Positions 51,120-61,031 are shown, counted from the stretch's first letter. The stretch: 64,000 nt of DNA from Pseudomonas saponiphila (GCF_900105185.1 NZ_FNTJ01000003.1:248001-312000), one strand, 5' to 3'. Notes: generated by a model not told the origin, from the letters alone. Program-made: numbers and translations.

Positions 51120-51761
51120 CTACAGGAAATGCCAGTCTCCAGGCTCGGCCCGGACGCCTGGCGTTGGCTGCCGGGAGCTTGGGAAGTAGCCCCGCTTATC
51201 CTGAACGGCCAGCATTGCGTCTGCGAGCTGCACGGCCGGAGACCACCCGTACGAAACCCGCAGAGAGCACTCGGGGCTTCCATGCCGATGTAGCTCCCAT
51301 CGTCCACCCGTCCGCTTCAGGCTCGCCGGGCCTTCCAGGAGGAACGCCGCTATTGAGCCACACAGCGCATTGCCGTTGTCGTTGAAGACATCTTGGGCAT
51401 CTGCAAATTGAGTGATGGCCCGAGCAAATCCCGCCTGAATCTCGGCCTCCGACTCGATCCCTGCCCAGCGCAGAAGTGCCGTCCAGGATGCCCAATCGCC
51501 AGAGCCCTCAGGACGGTCAAGGCGCAGGGTGCCCCATAGAACAGATCGGACCCCAAGTTCGGGAGCGAGAGCGCACAACCTCAGGGAGAAGACATCGCGC
51601 CGCGAGACAGCACCGGCGAAGGCCTCAAGCCAGTCATCGCCAGGGAACACATCAGCTGGGGCCGGAGCCAGTTCTCTGCGCAGCATTGCTGCGACCATCC
51701 CTCCATCAAGCGACGGGAGCGCAGAGCTGAAGATGTTCGGCAATGACAGGCTTTTGAGCAT
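51120..51761 (-). CDS. Hypothetical 213-aa protein
   Basis: ATG 51761 (MLKSLSLPNIFSSALPSLDG) after CGAGGT. Mainly helical (DGGMVAAMLRRELAPAPADV, WASWTALLRWAGIESEAEIQ), Trp-rich. The C-terminal SYGWSPAVQLADAMLAVQDK is followed by a basic tail. Not recognised. Confidence 0.68.
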   Translation of the reverse strand: MLKSLSLPNIFSSALPSLDGGMVAAMLRRELAPAPADVFPGDDWLEAFAGAVSRRDVFSLRLCALAPELGVRSVLWGTLRLDRPEGSGDWASWTALLRWAGIESEAEIQAGFARAITQFADAQDVFNDNGNALCGSIAAFLLEGPASLKRTGGRWELHRHGSPECSLRVSYGWSPAVQLADAMLAVQDKRGYFPSSRQPTPGVRAEPGDWHFL

Positions 51762-51785
51762 GGTGACCTCGAATGAGTGCGCCAA

Positions 51786-51815
51786 TGCTCGAACAGGCTA
51801 TGCCGTGCCAGCAGA
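51786..51815 (-). promoter_or_regulatory. Class A promoter-like element
   Basis: CTGCTGGCACG, 12 nt, CGAGCA, 24 nt before ATG 51761. It overlaps the 3' end of the HD-domain gene. Confidence 0.65.
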
Positions 51816-52529
51816 TTGCAGTGCTTTAAGCTCGGCTAAAACCAGCTTCGCTGCTGCGTTGCGCAGGCTGCGGTTGCCCCTGCTTAGGGCGAGGACATCG
51901 CGTTGCTTCTCAAGCAGGTAGGTCTGCGCAAACTTGGGGTTATTGATCCGCACGTTTCGCGCATTGCTGATCACATCGGCAAGCTTGAGCGATTGAGCTT
52001 GAGCCGATGCGGCGGCCAGCTGCTCCCTGAACCGCGCCTTACGATCCGCCCTGGAGAGGAACCCTTGGGGCTCCGGCGCACTCACCGCCATGATGAGATT
52101 CGCAACCTGATCTCCGTGCCCAAGCGCCAGCCGCTCGCGGCTCAACCCAGTATCCTCCTTCGAGTCATGCAGCCAGGCTGCGCTCAGGGCGTCCGGATCG
52201 TCAGTAACCGTTGAGAGCACGGCGCAGACTTCTGCGCAGTGTGAGGCATAGGCCAACCAAGAGCCTGCCCGGAATTGACCAGCATCGCCATGGGCGAGGA
52301 TTGACCGCTCCCTAGCCCGCAGCACAGAAGGGTCTGCATCGTCTGCGGGGGCGTTGGCAAACCCTCCCGCGATGCCATCCAGCGCGAGATTCAGGTGGGG
52401 GATGATGAGGCTGACATCCTCGACGCATTGAGCCTCTACGATTTTCCCCAGATATAGCGACAGCATGGCTGTAGCAATGGGGACGTTGACCGTCCCCAGC
52501 CCGCTGCCGTCCAGACTTCGAGTGCTCAA
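51798..52529 (-). CDS. SpoT/MESH1-type HD-domain (p)ppGpp hydrolase-like protein
   Basis: 243 aa from a TTG at 52529, which overlaps the upstream stop (TTGA). The RelA/SpoT-type metal and active site residues are readable: His in YASHCAEVCAVL, HD and ED in AWLHDSKEDTGL, and D and N in KLADVISNARN. There is no synthetase or regulatory domain, as in small alarmone hydrolases. It may lower (p)ppGpp or a related nucleotide. It shares an operon with two Zn- or acid-rich proteins of unknown role. Confidence 0.75.
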   Translation of the reverse strand: MSTRSLDGSGLGTVNVPIATAMLSLYLGKIVEAQCVEDVSLIIPHLNLALDGIAGGFANAPADDADPSVLRARERSILAHGDAGQFRAGSWLAYASHCAEVCAVLSTVTDDPDALSAAWLHDSKEDTGLSRERLALGHGDQVANLIMAVSAPEPQGFLSRADRKARFREQLAAASAQAQSLKLADVISNARNVRINNPKFAQTYLLEKQRDVLALSRGNRSLRNAAAKLVLAELKALQSAGTA

Positions 52530-53080
52530 AGCTTTGTCACCGTAAAGTCGCTCGTGACCACAGAACCATACTTGCGAAGGATCTTCTCGATCTCATCCTT
52601 AGCGTCTGTCTTGGTGTGAAAGATGACGGCTTCATCATCGCCAGATTCCGGATGAAGCCATGCGATGACTTCGTGGGTGAAGCCGCGCGCCCGAGCATGA
52701 GCGTGCCGGCGCGAGGTAGCAACTCTCTCGCGTTCCTCGATCAGCTTCATTTCCTCTTCGAACTCGGCGGATGAAACCTTCTCCATGCAGGCAGGGCATA
52801 GGCCGCGGGCATTGGTCGAGATCGTTGCCGGGTCAAATGCCGGGCCTTTGCATTCACCGCACTCGATGAGTTTCACCGAATCGAAGAGCGCCTGTACGTC
52901 GGCACCAGTGGCAGATGTCATGGAGACCTTGCCGTGTTTGATGGCCTCGCGGCTGCCGTTGAGCGAAACGCCAATTTGAAGCCCGTAGTTCGGGTACATA
53001 AAACAACAGGGCGAAATCTCGCACGAGAGGGTGGCGGTGCCCTCGATACGGGTCAGCTTCAAGCGCCGAAGGTCAGTCAT
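52526..53080 (-). CDS. Zn-cluster hypothetical protein, 184 aa
   Basis: ATG 53080 after AGAGG. ECGECKGPAFDP and GLCPACMEKV form a CxxC..CxxC zinc ribbon at about residues 73-100, followed by a charged helix (EFEEEMKLIEERERVA). The last part (FHTKTDAKDEIEKILRKYGS) is alpha/beta. Stop overlaps the HD gene start, so coupled. Not recognised. Confidence 0.7.
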   Translation of the reverse strand: MTDLRRLKLTRIEGTATLSCEISPCCFMYPNYGLQIGVSLNGSREAIKHGKVSMTSATGADVQALFDSVKLIECGECKGPAFDPATISTNARGLCPACMEKVSSAEFEEEMKLIEERERVATSRRHAHARARGFTHEVIAWLHPESGDDEAVIFHTKTDAKDEIEKILRKYGSVVTSDFTVTKL

Positions 53081-53794
53081 AGATGCCTCTGCTCAGTCTT
53101 GGGTAAGGCAGCGCCTGCTGCGCTGCTCGATTGCACAGATACAGGGTGCGCCGTACCGGCTGGACGGCGGCATAGCCTTCATCGAAGTGGCGCTGTGCCG
53201 TTGTTCGATCTTCAGCCTTCTCCAGCCCGCGAGCACGGCTGAACCAGTCACGATGGAAGCGGGCCCGTGCTTCGTCCTTTTGAAGGCGAGCGGTCGCCGT
53301 CTGCGAGCCCGCCTCGAAGTAGGCTTCTGGCCGTCATGCGGGGTGCTGCCCACCACCAGCGCCGTTGAGCCATGGTTACCGCCAAGCCCGAAAGTCATTA
53401 CGTGGTAGAACGGTTCATCAGCTTTGATGTGCATCCGACCGTCGATGGCTATCAGATTCGAGATCAGCTCGTTCAGTTGACTGATGCATTCATTGCGACC
53501 ACCACTGCGCAATTGCCGGGAGAACAGGATTTCGAGGCTTGATTTCGGGGCGCTAGTCGAAATCTCGGCCTGCGCAGTTATCGAGTCATCGGGCGTCCAA
53601 AGGCGGCCTCCAAAGTGCCGGTACTCAATGCGCTCGCCCTGCACAGTCTTGATGAGTGCCACCGGGGCTTCCTGGGACGACACTTCGGGGATCGAGCTGA
53701 TGAGCAGCCCATCCGTGTAGGTTGTTACAGAGTGGCGCTTACCATTCGAAGCGGGGGTAACCTCTCTGTAGTCGAACGAAATACGGATTTCCAT
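53073..53794 (-). pseudogene. Hypothetical protein gene with a single-base frameshift
   Basis: ATG 53794 (MEIRISFDYREVTP) codes well to GSTPHDGQ near 53335; the frame then turns into an Arg/Ser-rich stretch. The -1 frame continues EAYFEAGSQTATARLQKDEA, then FHRDWFSRARGLEKAEDRTT and stops at 53073, overlapping the next start by 8 nt as operon neighbours here do. Restoring one G (CAGAA to CAGGAA) repairs it. The repaired protein would be about 240 aa; not recognised. Confidence 0.65.
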
Positions 53795-53824
53795 GACAAT
53801 CTCCGGCTGAATGTTGAGCCGTCA

Positions 53825-53854
53825 TCATCGTGTGCGTTCTCGCGTGCCAACAGG
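53825..53854 (-). promoter_or_regulatory. Class A promoter-like element
   Basis: CTGTTGGCACG, 12 nt, CGATGA, 30 nt before ATG 53794. Back-to-back with the plus-strand element at 53889. Confidence 0.7.
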
Positions 53855-53888
53855 TCGCTTGAATCATTGCATGGTGGCTTTGCATGGG

Positions 53889-53918
53889 TCTGCTGGCACG
53901 CACAGGAGTGCGTGACCA
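53889..53918 (+). promoter_or_regulatory. Class A promoter-like element, plus strand
   Basis: CTGCTGGCACG, 12 nt, TGACCA, 30 nt before ATG 53949. Confidence 0.75.
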
Positions 53919-53948
53919 TGACGCTAAATCAACGCAAGGAGCATCACC

Positions 53949-54188
53949 ATGAACAAGATCGTAACCGTACTGTTTTTCGCGCTGACCGGGCTCGCCGGAT
54001 GCGCGGGCAAACCGGCAAAGAGCGAAGACACTCGCCCCGTTTCGCCTGAAAAGGAGGTGATCGTGGTTTTGCCTAATTGCCAGGAGTTGGCCGGGCAGGT
54101 GGTCTGTCAGTGGATCGAACCGCCGCAGCGGCTACCTATTGAGGAAGCTGCTGCACAGGAGCCCCACCCAGCACCAGCGTCGATCTGA
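53949..54188 (+). CDS. Small lipoprotein, 79 aa
   Basis: MNKIVTVLFFALTGLAGC with lipobox LAGC and a Sec signal; AAGGAGC precedes the ATG. Two cysteines follow (LPNCQELAGQVVCQW). A strong terminator ends the unit at 54198. Not recognised. Confidence 0.75.
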   Translation: MNKIVTVLFFALTGLAGCAGKPAKSEDTRPVSPEKEVIVVLPNCQELAGQVVCQWIEPPQRLPIEEAAAQEPHPAPASI

Positions 54189-54197
54189 TCGATCAAC

Positions 54198-54223
54198 AAA
54201 AAGCCCGCTTATGCGGGCTTTTT
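54198..54223. terminator. Rho-independent terminator, bidirectional
   Basis: AAAAAGCCCGC-TTAT-GCGGGCTTTTT: an 8-bp GC stem with A/T tracts on both sides between convergent genes. Confidence 0.88.
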
Positions 54224-54242
54224 CATGGGCAGGTGTTTCGAC

Positions 54243-54467
54243 CTAAAGCCAAGTCTCAACTATCACCGGATCATCGGCAGGCTGGCGCTCCAGTCGGACA
54301 AGCCCTGCTGGAAGCATTTCCCGTAGGGCGTTCAGGTCATCTGCCAGCAGCACATCGCCAGTCGGGGTGATTTCCGGCGTGACCTCCCAGCGGCGAGCCA
54401 CGAAGTTTTCCGGGTGATCCAAGGGACGTTCATACACCGTCCAGATCGAGAGTTTATCTTTGGCCAT
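54243..54467 (-). CDS. Hypothetical 74-aa protein
   Basis: ATG 54467 (MAKDKLSIWTVYERPLDHPE), then VARRWEVTPEITPTGDVLLA. It looks like a small beta domain of the kind seen in restriction-evading or regulatory plasmid proteins, but no family is recognised. Third gene of the operon separated from its promoter by the inversion. Confidence 0.62.
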   Translation of the reverse strand: MAKDKLSIWTVYERPLDHPENFVARRWEVTPEITPTGDVLLADDLNALREMLPAGLVRLERQPADDPVIVETWL

Positions 54468-54502
54468 GATTTTTCCGGGTCTGCCAGGATGAGAGGACTT
54501 AA

Positions 54503-54904
54503 CTAGCCAATAGCGGCGGGCTGTGACGATTCAAACACACTTCGGTGGTACCAGGTGCCCGAGATGAAAAGCTGAGTTTCCGTCGCATCATCGACATGCC
54601 CGAACCCCGGAACCGTATCACCGACGATGTAGTCTCGCCGGGGGAGGGGAGCCCCAAAGACAGCATGCCCATCACCGCAGAGTGACTGAAGGTCTTGAGG
54701 GCGAGACACGCTGTACTTTTGAATCAGCTCGACAATCGCATTGCCAGCCTGAAAAGCCTGCTCTGCAACATGCCGGGCGTTATGCAACCACATCCCGTCA
54801 GACTGGCCAGAAAAGCGGGTAATACCTTTCTTGCGCAGCTGAAGCACGCGCTCAGTAGCGCGCAGCAGGCCGGCAAGGGTTTTGTAGTTGGAAGGAGTGT
54901 TCAT
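54503..54904 (-). CDS. Hypothetical 133-aa protein
   Basis: ATG 54904, 3 nt after the stop of the split gene. Helical start (LAGLLRATERVLQLRKKGIT, HNARHVAEQAFQAGNAIVEL), then a beta-rich part ending FISGTWYHRSVFES. Second gene of the orphaned operon. Not recognised. Confidence 0.66.
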   Translation of the reverse strand: MNTPSNYKTLAGLLRATERVLQLRKKGITRFSGQSDGMWLHNARHVAEQAFQAGNAIVELIQKYSVSRPQDLQSLCGDGHAVFGAPLPRRDYIVGDTVPGFGHVDDATETQLFISGTWYHRSVFESSQPAAIG

Positions 54905-54907
54905 CGA

Positions 54908-55565
<658 letters not shown>

Positions 55566-55600
55566 TCATCCCAAGCCAACATTTGCGCTTCAAACCTATG

Positions 55601-55630
55601 TCTGCTGGCACGCGCTGGCGCTGGTGAGAA
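55601..55630 (+). promoter_or_regulatory. Class A promoter-like element, plus strand
   Basis: CTGCTGGCACG, 12 nt, TGAGAA, 31 nt before ATG 55662. Confidence 0.72.
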
Positions 55631-55661
55631 TGGGCCATCTCAGATATTGGATGGAAACCCT

Positions 55662-57023
55662 ATGTCCCGCGCCCAGGCTGTTAGCCCAAACCAATTTTGC
55701 TTTGACCTCAGCCCAGCCGTGCTGGCTCCTATCGCGTTATCAGTTGCGGTTAGCTCAGTGGTCAACCTTCCCCAGAGCCCAGCACGAAGCGCTGCGACCC
55801 TGAGGAATCGCCAGAAGCTGGCAGTCAAGCTGCGCGGCATTGGAGAGGACCTGGTAGGCCGCGCAGAGGTGAGTGCTTCCCGTCCCCGCCTTGCGAATAC
55901 TCGCCGGCGAGCAGCCATGGCCAGCAGCGCCGAGCAGTCTGCCCTTGAAGAGCGCGCCCTCGGCAGAACGATGATCAACATCGCCGCGGCGATTGAGGCG
56001 GGAGAAGCTAACGCCCTCATGGGCTTTTCGTCTAAGGCAGCAATCGAGTCGCTCATCAGTGAATTGCGGTGCGTTGAGACGTACGCCCGACAGGCCGGCA
56101 GAACGCTGAACTCCGAAGCGATCAATTCCTTCGCCAGAATTCACGGCCCTCGCTGGGGCTTGAGCGGCTCTTCATGGGAGCGTGCCGTCGCGGTAACCGA
56201 GGGTCTGGAGGGGGCTGAGCGGTTTCGCGCCCTAATTACGGGAGCTGAGGCTATTACCGGACAGGCTCTTGAACTGATGTTCGAGCTGCTCGGAAAGGAG
56301 AAAGCTGAGTACGAGCTGGGCTGGTATAACGTGTCTCGAATCGCTCATTTGAACCGACTCAAGCGCGCCGGCATTGAGACTGATGACCAACTTAAAGCGG
56401 CTCTCCAGGAGCTGATAATTCACCGGGAAGAGCGCCAATCTGAGTGCCCCCTGAAGGCCGCCATGCGCAAGCTGGTGGGCCGATCAGTAGGCATCGACTT
56501 CTTCCCGACTCCGGCTGCCGTGTGCGCCCGGATGGTCGAGATCGCGGCGATCCGCCAAGGCATGAAGGTGGTGGAGCCGTCTGCCGGGTGCGGAAACATC
56601 GCGGACGCGGCCCGAGATGCTGGCGCTGAGGTTGATGTCATCGAGATCAGTGGCGAGCTGCGGGATATCCTGTCCCTGAAAGGGCACTCTCTGGTCGGAT
56701 TCGATTTCGATGACTTCGAGGTCTCGGCCCCTTACGCTGACGCGGTTCTGATGAATCCGCCGTTTGGAAAGCGAAGCGATGCCCGGCACATCCGGAAGGC
56801 TTATTCCCTGGTCAAACCGGGCGGCGTGCTGGTTGGCATTGCGTCTGAGGGGCTGTTCTTTGGCACTGATGCCGAAGCCACCAGCTTCCGCCACTGGCTT
56901 GATGAGGTTGGAGGCGTTTCTGAGCGACTCCCAGACGGAACCTTCATGGACCCATCCCTGCCGGTTCGAACAGGTGTCAGCGCCCGGATCGTGACGATCT
57001 TCAAGGCCGATGATGAGCAATGA
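55662..57023 (+). CDS. N6-adenine methyltransferase-like protein, 453 aa
   Basis: ATG 55662 (MSRAQAVSPNQF). The N-terminal 270 residues are helical and unassigned (GEANALMGFSSKAAIESLIS, ELMFELLGKEKAEYELGWYN). The methyltransferase part has DFFPTPAAVCARMVEIA, VVEPSAGCGNIADAA, VDVIEISGELRDIL, VLMNPPFGKRSDARHI and LVKPGGVLVGIASEG, the same order as the DUF4942 enzyme at 42891-44458. It starts a plus-strand operon with the three small genes that follow, all inside the inverted segment. Confidence 0.83.
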   Translation: MSRAQAVSPNQFCFDLSPAVLAPIALSVAVSSVVNLPQSPARSAATLRNRQKLAVKLRGIGEDLVGRAEVSASRPRLANTRRRAAMASSAEQSALEERALGRTMINIAAAIEAGEANALMGFSSKAAIESLISELRCVETYARQAGRTLNSEAINSFARIHGPRWGLSGSSWERAVAVTEGLEGAERFRALITGAEAITGQALELMFELLGKEKAEYELGWYNVSRIAHLNRLKRAGIETDDQLKAALQELIIHREERQSECPLKAAMRKLVGRSVGIDFFPTPAAVCARMVEIAAIRQGMKVVEPSAGCGNIADAARDAGAEVDVIEISGELRDILSLKGHSLVGFDFDDFEVSAPYADAVLMNPPFGKRSDARHIRKAYSLVKPGGVLVGIASEGLFFGTDAEATSFRHWLDEVGGVSERLPDGTFMDPSLPVRTGVSARIVTIFKADDEQ

Positions 57024-57271
57024 CAGAGACTAACGACGAGAGGTTTGCAGCAATGGACATCAAGACTTTGACGGTGGTTCGCTTCCCGGCCGGCGATTGG
57101 AGCGGCGGCGGACGCCCATCAGATCCGGACTACGCGCAGTGCGAGGTATATCTGATCCAGGCTGAGAGCTTCGAGAAAGCAAAGAAGAAGGCCCAGTCTG
57201 TCCGTGCATCACTGGTGAAGAAGGGTTTGAGCCTGCCATCTCAGACAACCCCCTATATACATCACCAGTGA
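57020..57271 (+). CDS. Hypothetical 83-aa protein
   Basis: ATGA overlap with the methyltransferase gene. TLTVVRFPAGDWSGGGRPSD and CEVYLIQAESFEKAKKKAQS form a small strand-helix unit. Not recognised. Confidence 0.62.
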   Translation: MTETNDERFAAMDIKTLTVVRFPAGDWSGGGRPSDPDYAQCEVYLIQAESFEKAKKKAQSVRASLVKKGLSLPSQTTPYIHHQ

Positions 57272-57399
57272 CGGCAGATCCTTTGGGATCGGCCCATCAC
57301 TTCAACCGCTGACAGGTATTTCGCGACCTCACTTTGGATTGCAGAGAGTGATTGTTGGACTGAGTATTCGCTCCGAAATATGCACTTGGATTGACCAGT

Positions 57400-57705
57400 A
57401 TGCGCGCAGTTGCTGACCGACCCGTCATAGAGGTTTTCCCCGTCCTCGCGAACCTTGGGTATCGCCCAATGGAGCGTGAAATCAAGAACTACTCGCTCGC
57501 AGGCATCGTCAACAGCACACCCGAGAGCTCGTACACGGTTCACACCGTGCTCATTCGAGGGGAGCGCTTTGATCTTCGCCTGACAGGGCTTGGGGATGAT
57601 GCAAGGTTCTATTGGGTGTCCGGTGACGGCTCGCAAATTGGCGACAGTTTTGAGCGCTTGACTGGCGATGACATCGAGCAATTCGCCAAGAAAATTCGGG
57701 AGTGA
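57400..57705 (+). CDS. Hypothetical 101-aa protein
   Basis: ATG 57400 (MRAVADRPVIEVFPVLANLG); an earlier TTG at 57391 is possible. Beta-rich (TVHTVLIRGERFDLRLTGLG), then FERLTGDDIEQFAKKI. The minus-strand frame 57262-57840 is its shadow. The stretch 57272-57399 holds no gene. Not recognised. Confidence 0.58.
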   Translation: MRAVADRPVIEVFPVLANLGYRPMEREIKNYSLAGIVNSTPESSYTVHTVLIRGERFDLRLTGLGDDARFYWVSGDGSQIGDSFERLTGDDIEQFAKKIRE

Positions 57706-57709
57706 AGCC

Positions 57710-57925
57710 GTGACTGACCAGCAGTTTGATTTGGACCAGATCTTTACCTCGGAAGCGCCGGCACAGGCCGCTCCCTCGGTAAAACGCCCCACCCTATCCC
57801 CGCTGTGCGACATCTGCGGCTGGGCGCGCACGAAGCGCAATCACACCAAGTGCAGTCAGCAGCGCAAAGCACTCTACGAACAGCAACGGGCTGCCGGTAA
57901 GGCCAAGCCCGCCAAGTTCAACTGA
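57710..57925 (+). CDS. Small zinc-binding-like protein, 71 aa
   Basis: GTG 57710 after GGGAG at the end of the previous gene. CDICGWARTKRNHTKCSQQR gives a C-x2-C..H-x3-C zinc knuckle; the tail is basic (RAAGKAKPAKFN), so DNA or RNA binding is plausible. Not recognised. Confidence 0.62.
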   Translation: MTDQQFDLDQIFTSEAPAQAAPSVKRPTLSPLCDICGWARTKRNHTKCSQQRKALYEQQRAAGKAKPAKFN

Positions 57926-58860
<935 letters not shown>

Positions 58861-58861
<1 letters not shown>

Positions 58862-59400
58862 TGATGACTATTCGTAAAGCGCTTTCACTGACCGTCGTTG
58901 CGGCGCTACTCACTGGTTGCGCCGGTTCACCTTTGGAAGGCATTCAAGTCGGCAGATCGTCGGTTGCCGGTACCTGGGAAGGCAAATACATCTGCGCCCA
59001 AAATTCGGGCTTCAAGTCGATTCCATCAGTGGCGCGGATGACGTTCGAGCCAGTTGGACCGGACGTTAGCTCGATTGCCCCTCTCATCGGCACACTTCGA
59101 AACGCCTCTCAAGGGGATTTCGACGTGAAACCGTTCGAAGCGCAGAAGTTCACGGGAACAGGGCATTACACCCTGACTACCTATGACAACAAGACTTATG
59201 GCGGCACAACCCAGTTCGACGGTTTTACGGACCCCAGCGGTGCGTTCCACATTACCCAAGAGCGCTTCTTTGACTGGTTCGGCGGGGATTACGCCAAAAA
59301 CCTCGTTGCTCCGAAGGTAAGTGGTGCCCCAAATCCTGATGGGACAATGACTGGCCGCATTTGCGGTACCACGATGGTCTTGCGCAAGGTCGCCGACTGA
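58861..59400 (+). CDS. Predicted lipoprotein, 179 aa
   Basis: ATG 58861 (MMTIRKALSLTVVAALLTGC) with lipobox LLTGC. The mature domain is beta-rich (SVAGTWEGKYICAQNSGFKS, TGTGHYTLTTYDNKTYGGTT, GAFHITQERFFDWFGGDYAK), like lipocalin-type or DUF-type small envelope proteins. It directly follows the potF gene (shared A of TGATG), so is likely co-transcribed in the unbroken form. Confidence 0.78.
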
Positions 59401-59423
59401 TCCGCGCTTAAGTCCGCTGCTCA

Positions 59424-59453
59424 AAATAAAGGCCCCAATTGGGGCCTTTATTT
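59424..59453. terminator. Bidirectional terminator
   Basis: AAATAAAGGCCCC-AATT-GGGGCCTTTATTT: a long perfect stem with A/T arms between convergent genes. Confidence 0.85.
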
Positions 59454-59477
59454 CGGGTCCGGTAAGCCTGATAGTCC

Positions 59478-59714
59478 TTAGAATTTGAAAACTACCGTTG
59501 CAGGTTCATCGCCCCCTTTTTTGCGCGGTTTTAAGGGCTGCACTGGCGTTACCTTGTCGCCCTCGATGTTGCAAAGGACGCCATCTACCCATTCAGTGCG
59601 CCTTTCCTTGGGCACAAGGCCAAGGTCTTTGTTCTCTTGAACGGCCCGAGCAACAGCGGCCTTAGCCAATTCATCCCATCTGTCCAGGGCATCTGATTTG
59701 CGCTTGTCTCCCAT
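59478..59714 (-). CDS. Hypothetical 78-aa protein
   Basis: ATG 59714 (MGDKRKSDALDRWDELAKAA) after GGGAGT; helical start, then WVDGVLCNIEGDKVTPVQPL, and a basic, Gly-rich end. Not recognised. Confidence 0.65.
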   Translation of the reverse strand: MGDKRKSDALDRWDELAKAAVARAVQENKDLGLVPKERRTEWVDGVLCNIEGDKVTPVQPLKPRKKGGDEPATVVFKF

Positions 59715-59786
59715 AGCTGACTCCCGGCTAGGCTGTCCGGTGGATCTTAATATCTCCAGGCTCAAGCAGGGGAATGGCGTGTTTTC

Positions 59787-59876
59787 CTATGCCTCAGCTT
59801 CGTCAGCTCTGCGGGATTCAATAATCACGCCTTGAGAGCGCAGTTCGGCCTCCTTCAAGTCGTTAGCCCGCTTCAT
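59787..59876 (-). CDS. Possible 29-aa peptide
   Basis: ATG 59876 overlaps the stop of the upstream gene (ATGA) and runs MKRANDLKEAELRSQGVIIE to a TAG at 59787. A single charged helix. The coupling supports translation, but the size leaves doubt. Confidence 0.35.
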   Translation of the reverse strand: MKRANDLKEAELRSQGVIIESRRADEAEA

Positions 59877-60079
59877 CTGCGTGGCAATCGCCTTTTATCC
59901 AGGCGAGGCAGGAGAGACTTCTTACTTCGCCAGTAAGTAGCCGTCATGCCCGAGAGTCGTACCCTGTCAGCCTCGACTTCCAGCACCTCGGCAACACGGT
60001 AGTTGTCACCATGAAGCCAGCACAGGGAGTTGCCGACCTTAAAAGGATTATCTGGGTCGTAAGCCTCTTGCGATTCCAT
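59873..60079 (-). CDS. Hypothetical 68-aa protein
   Basis: ATG 60079 (MESQEAYDPDNPFKVGNSLC) after AAGGAA. The middle (DNYRVAEVLEVEADRVRLSG) looks like a small SH3/KOW-like beta domain; the end is very basic (LLPRLDKRRLPRR). Possible nucleic-acid binding. Not recognised. Confidence 0.62.
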   Translation of the reverse strand: MESQEAYDPDNPFKVGNSLCWLHGDNYRVAEVLEVEADRVRLSGMTATYWRSKKSLLPRLDKRRLPRR

Positions 60080-60093
60080 GGTGTATTCCTTGC

Positions 60094-60324
60094 TTAATCT
60101 ACGATCCGAAGACTGGGGTTCAGGCGCAGCATTTCTTCCGTCTTCGCATGCCACTCACGAATAAAAGCAGCGCGCTCTTCCTCCTGACCAGGCTCGAACC
60201 ACGCGGAACCTAGCACTGGATTGCGACGCCGCTCATTGGTGCCAAGGGTCGAAAAACCAAAATGGTTGTTCGCCTGCTTCCGCGATTTGCGGACGGAGTG
60301 TCTCATGGCCTTTGCGTAACTCAT
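60094..60324 (-). CDS. Hypothetical 76-aa basic protein
   Basis: ATG 60324 (MSYAKAMRHSVRKSRKQANN) after AAGGGAA. Basic N terminus, then a helical region (EEERAAFIREWHAKTEEMLR). Not recognised. Confidence 0.62.
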   Translation of the reverse strand: MSYAKAMRHSVRKSRKQANNHFGFSTLGTNERRRNPVLGSAWFEPGQEEERAAFIREWHAKTEEMLRLNPSLRIVD

Positions 60325-60432
60325 TGGATTCCCTTGAACTTTGCTTTCACATGCCAATGCCAATGTTTGGCTTCTAAACAGGCGTAGACCAGGGGAGGAA
60401 TGATCCAGCCCCTGGCACGAAGGTGGTTCCGC

Positions 60433-60723
60433 TTAAGCGGCAGCGCGAAGGAGATCCGCTTGCTCGGGCAGCGACTCAAAGTAGATCGTCGCTTTGATGA
60501 ACTGCCGGCGTTTATCGGTGCCACTGCCTTTTTCAGCAATGAAAACGGCCGCTACCTGCTTGTTGAAGTCGACGACATAGGTGTCGCCGTTGACCGGGGA
60601 AACCAGCATTGCGCCCACTTTGACGGATCGGGAATTCACCCACTCCGGCAGGTCGCGCGAAGAACACGCCGCCAGCGCCGACTCGTTAGCGAGGGTAATG
60701 CAGTCGAGATTGATGATCTTCAT
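60433..60723 (-). CDS. Hypothetical 96-aa protein
   Basis: ATG 60723 (MKIINLDCITLANESALAAC) after CGGAG, 29 nt below a class A element. Beta-rich core (GAMLVSPVNGDTYVVDFNKQ). Not recognised. Confidence 0.66.
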   Translation of the reverse strand: MKIINLDCITLANESALAACSSRDLPEWVNSRSVKVGAMLVSPVNGDTYVVDFNKQVAAVFIAEKGSGTDKRRQFIKATIYFESLPEQADLLRAAA

Positions 60724-60752
60724 GGTGGTGGTCTCCGTTGAAAGTGAGACCA

Positions 60753-60782
60753 TCTTCAGGCCAGGCAATGCGTGCCGGAAGG
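60753..60782 (-). promoter_or_regulatory. Class A promoter-like element
   Basis: TTCCGGCACGC, TGAAGA 12 nt after GGCACG, 29 nt before ATG 60723. Confidence 0.7.
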
Positions 60783-60794
60783 TGCCTGACGTAA

Positions 60795-61031
60795 TCAATC
60801 TGGCTGGTGGCCAGGCTTCAGCTTCTTGCCTTCCTCAGTGGCCACACAATATGGGGCGCGACTTTCCCGCTCAACCAGACCGAGGCGGGTCAACGTCGTC
60901 ATGGTGTCGACGTTGCAGACGCGCTCGCCATTGATCTCAACGGCAGCGCCATGAGAAACGCGAGCGCCCCAGCCCTGACTGAGCCAGTTCATCACTCGCT
61001 GCTGCGCCGCAGACAGCTTTAACTTAGGCAT
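60795..61031 (-). CDS. Small winged-helix-like protein, 78 aa
   Basis: ATG 61031 after a perfect AGGAGG. LSAAQQRVMNWLSQGWGARV, VDTMTTLTRLGLVERESRAP and YCVATEEGKKL follow the helix-turn-helix-wing pattern of short winged-helix proteins. Possibly a repressor or nucleic-acid-binding accessory. The start lies inside an iteron-like sequence. Confidence 0.62.
   Translation of the reverse strand: MPKLKLSAAQQRVMNWLSQGWGARVSHGAAVEINGERVCNVDTMTTLTRLGLVERESRAPYCVATEEGKKLKPGHQPD

Noticed and set aside
57262..57840. 192-aa minus-strand frame
   Set aside because: Overlaps three plus-strand genes that fit the operon, one with a zinc knuckle and one with a clear ribosome-binding site.
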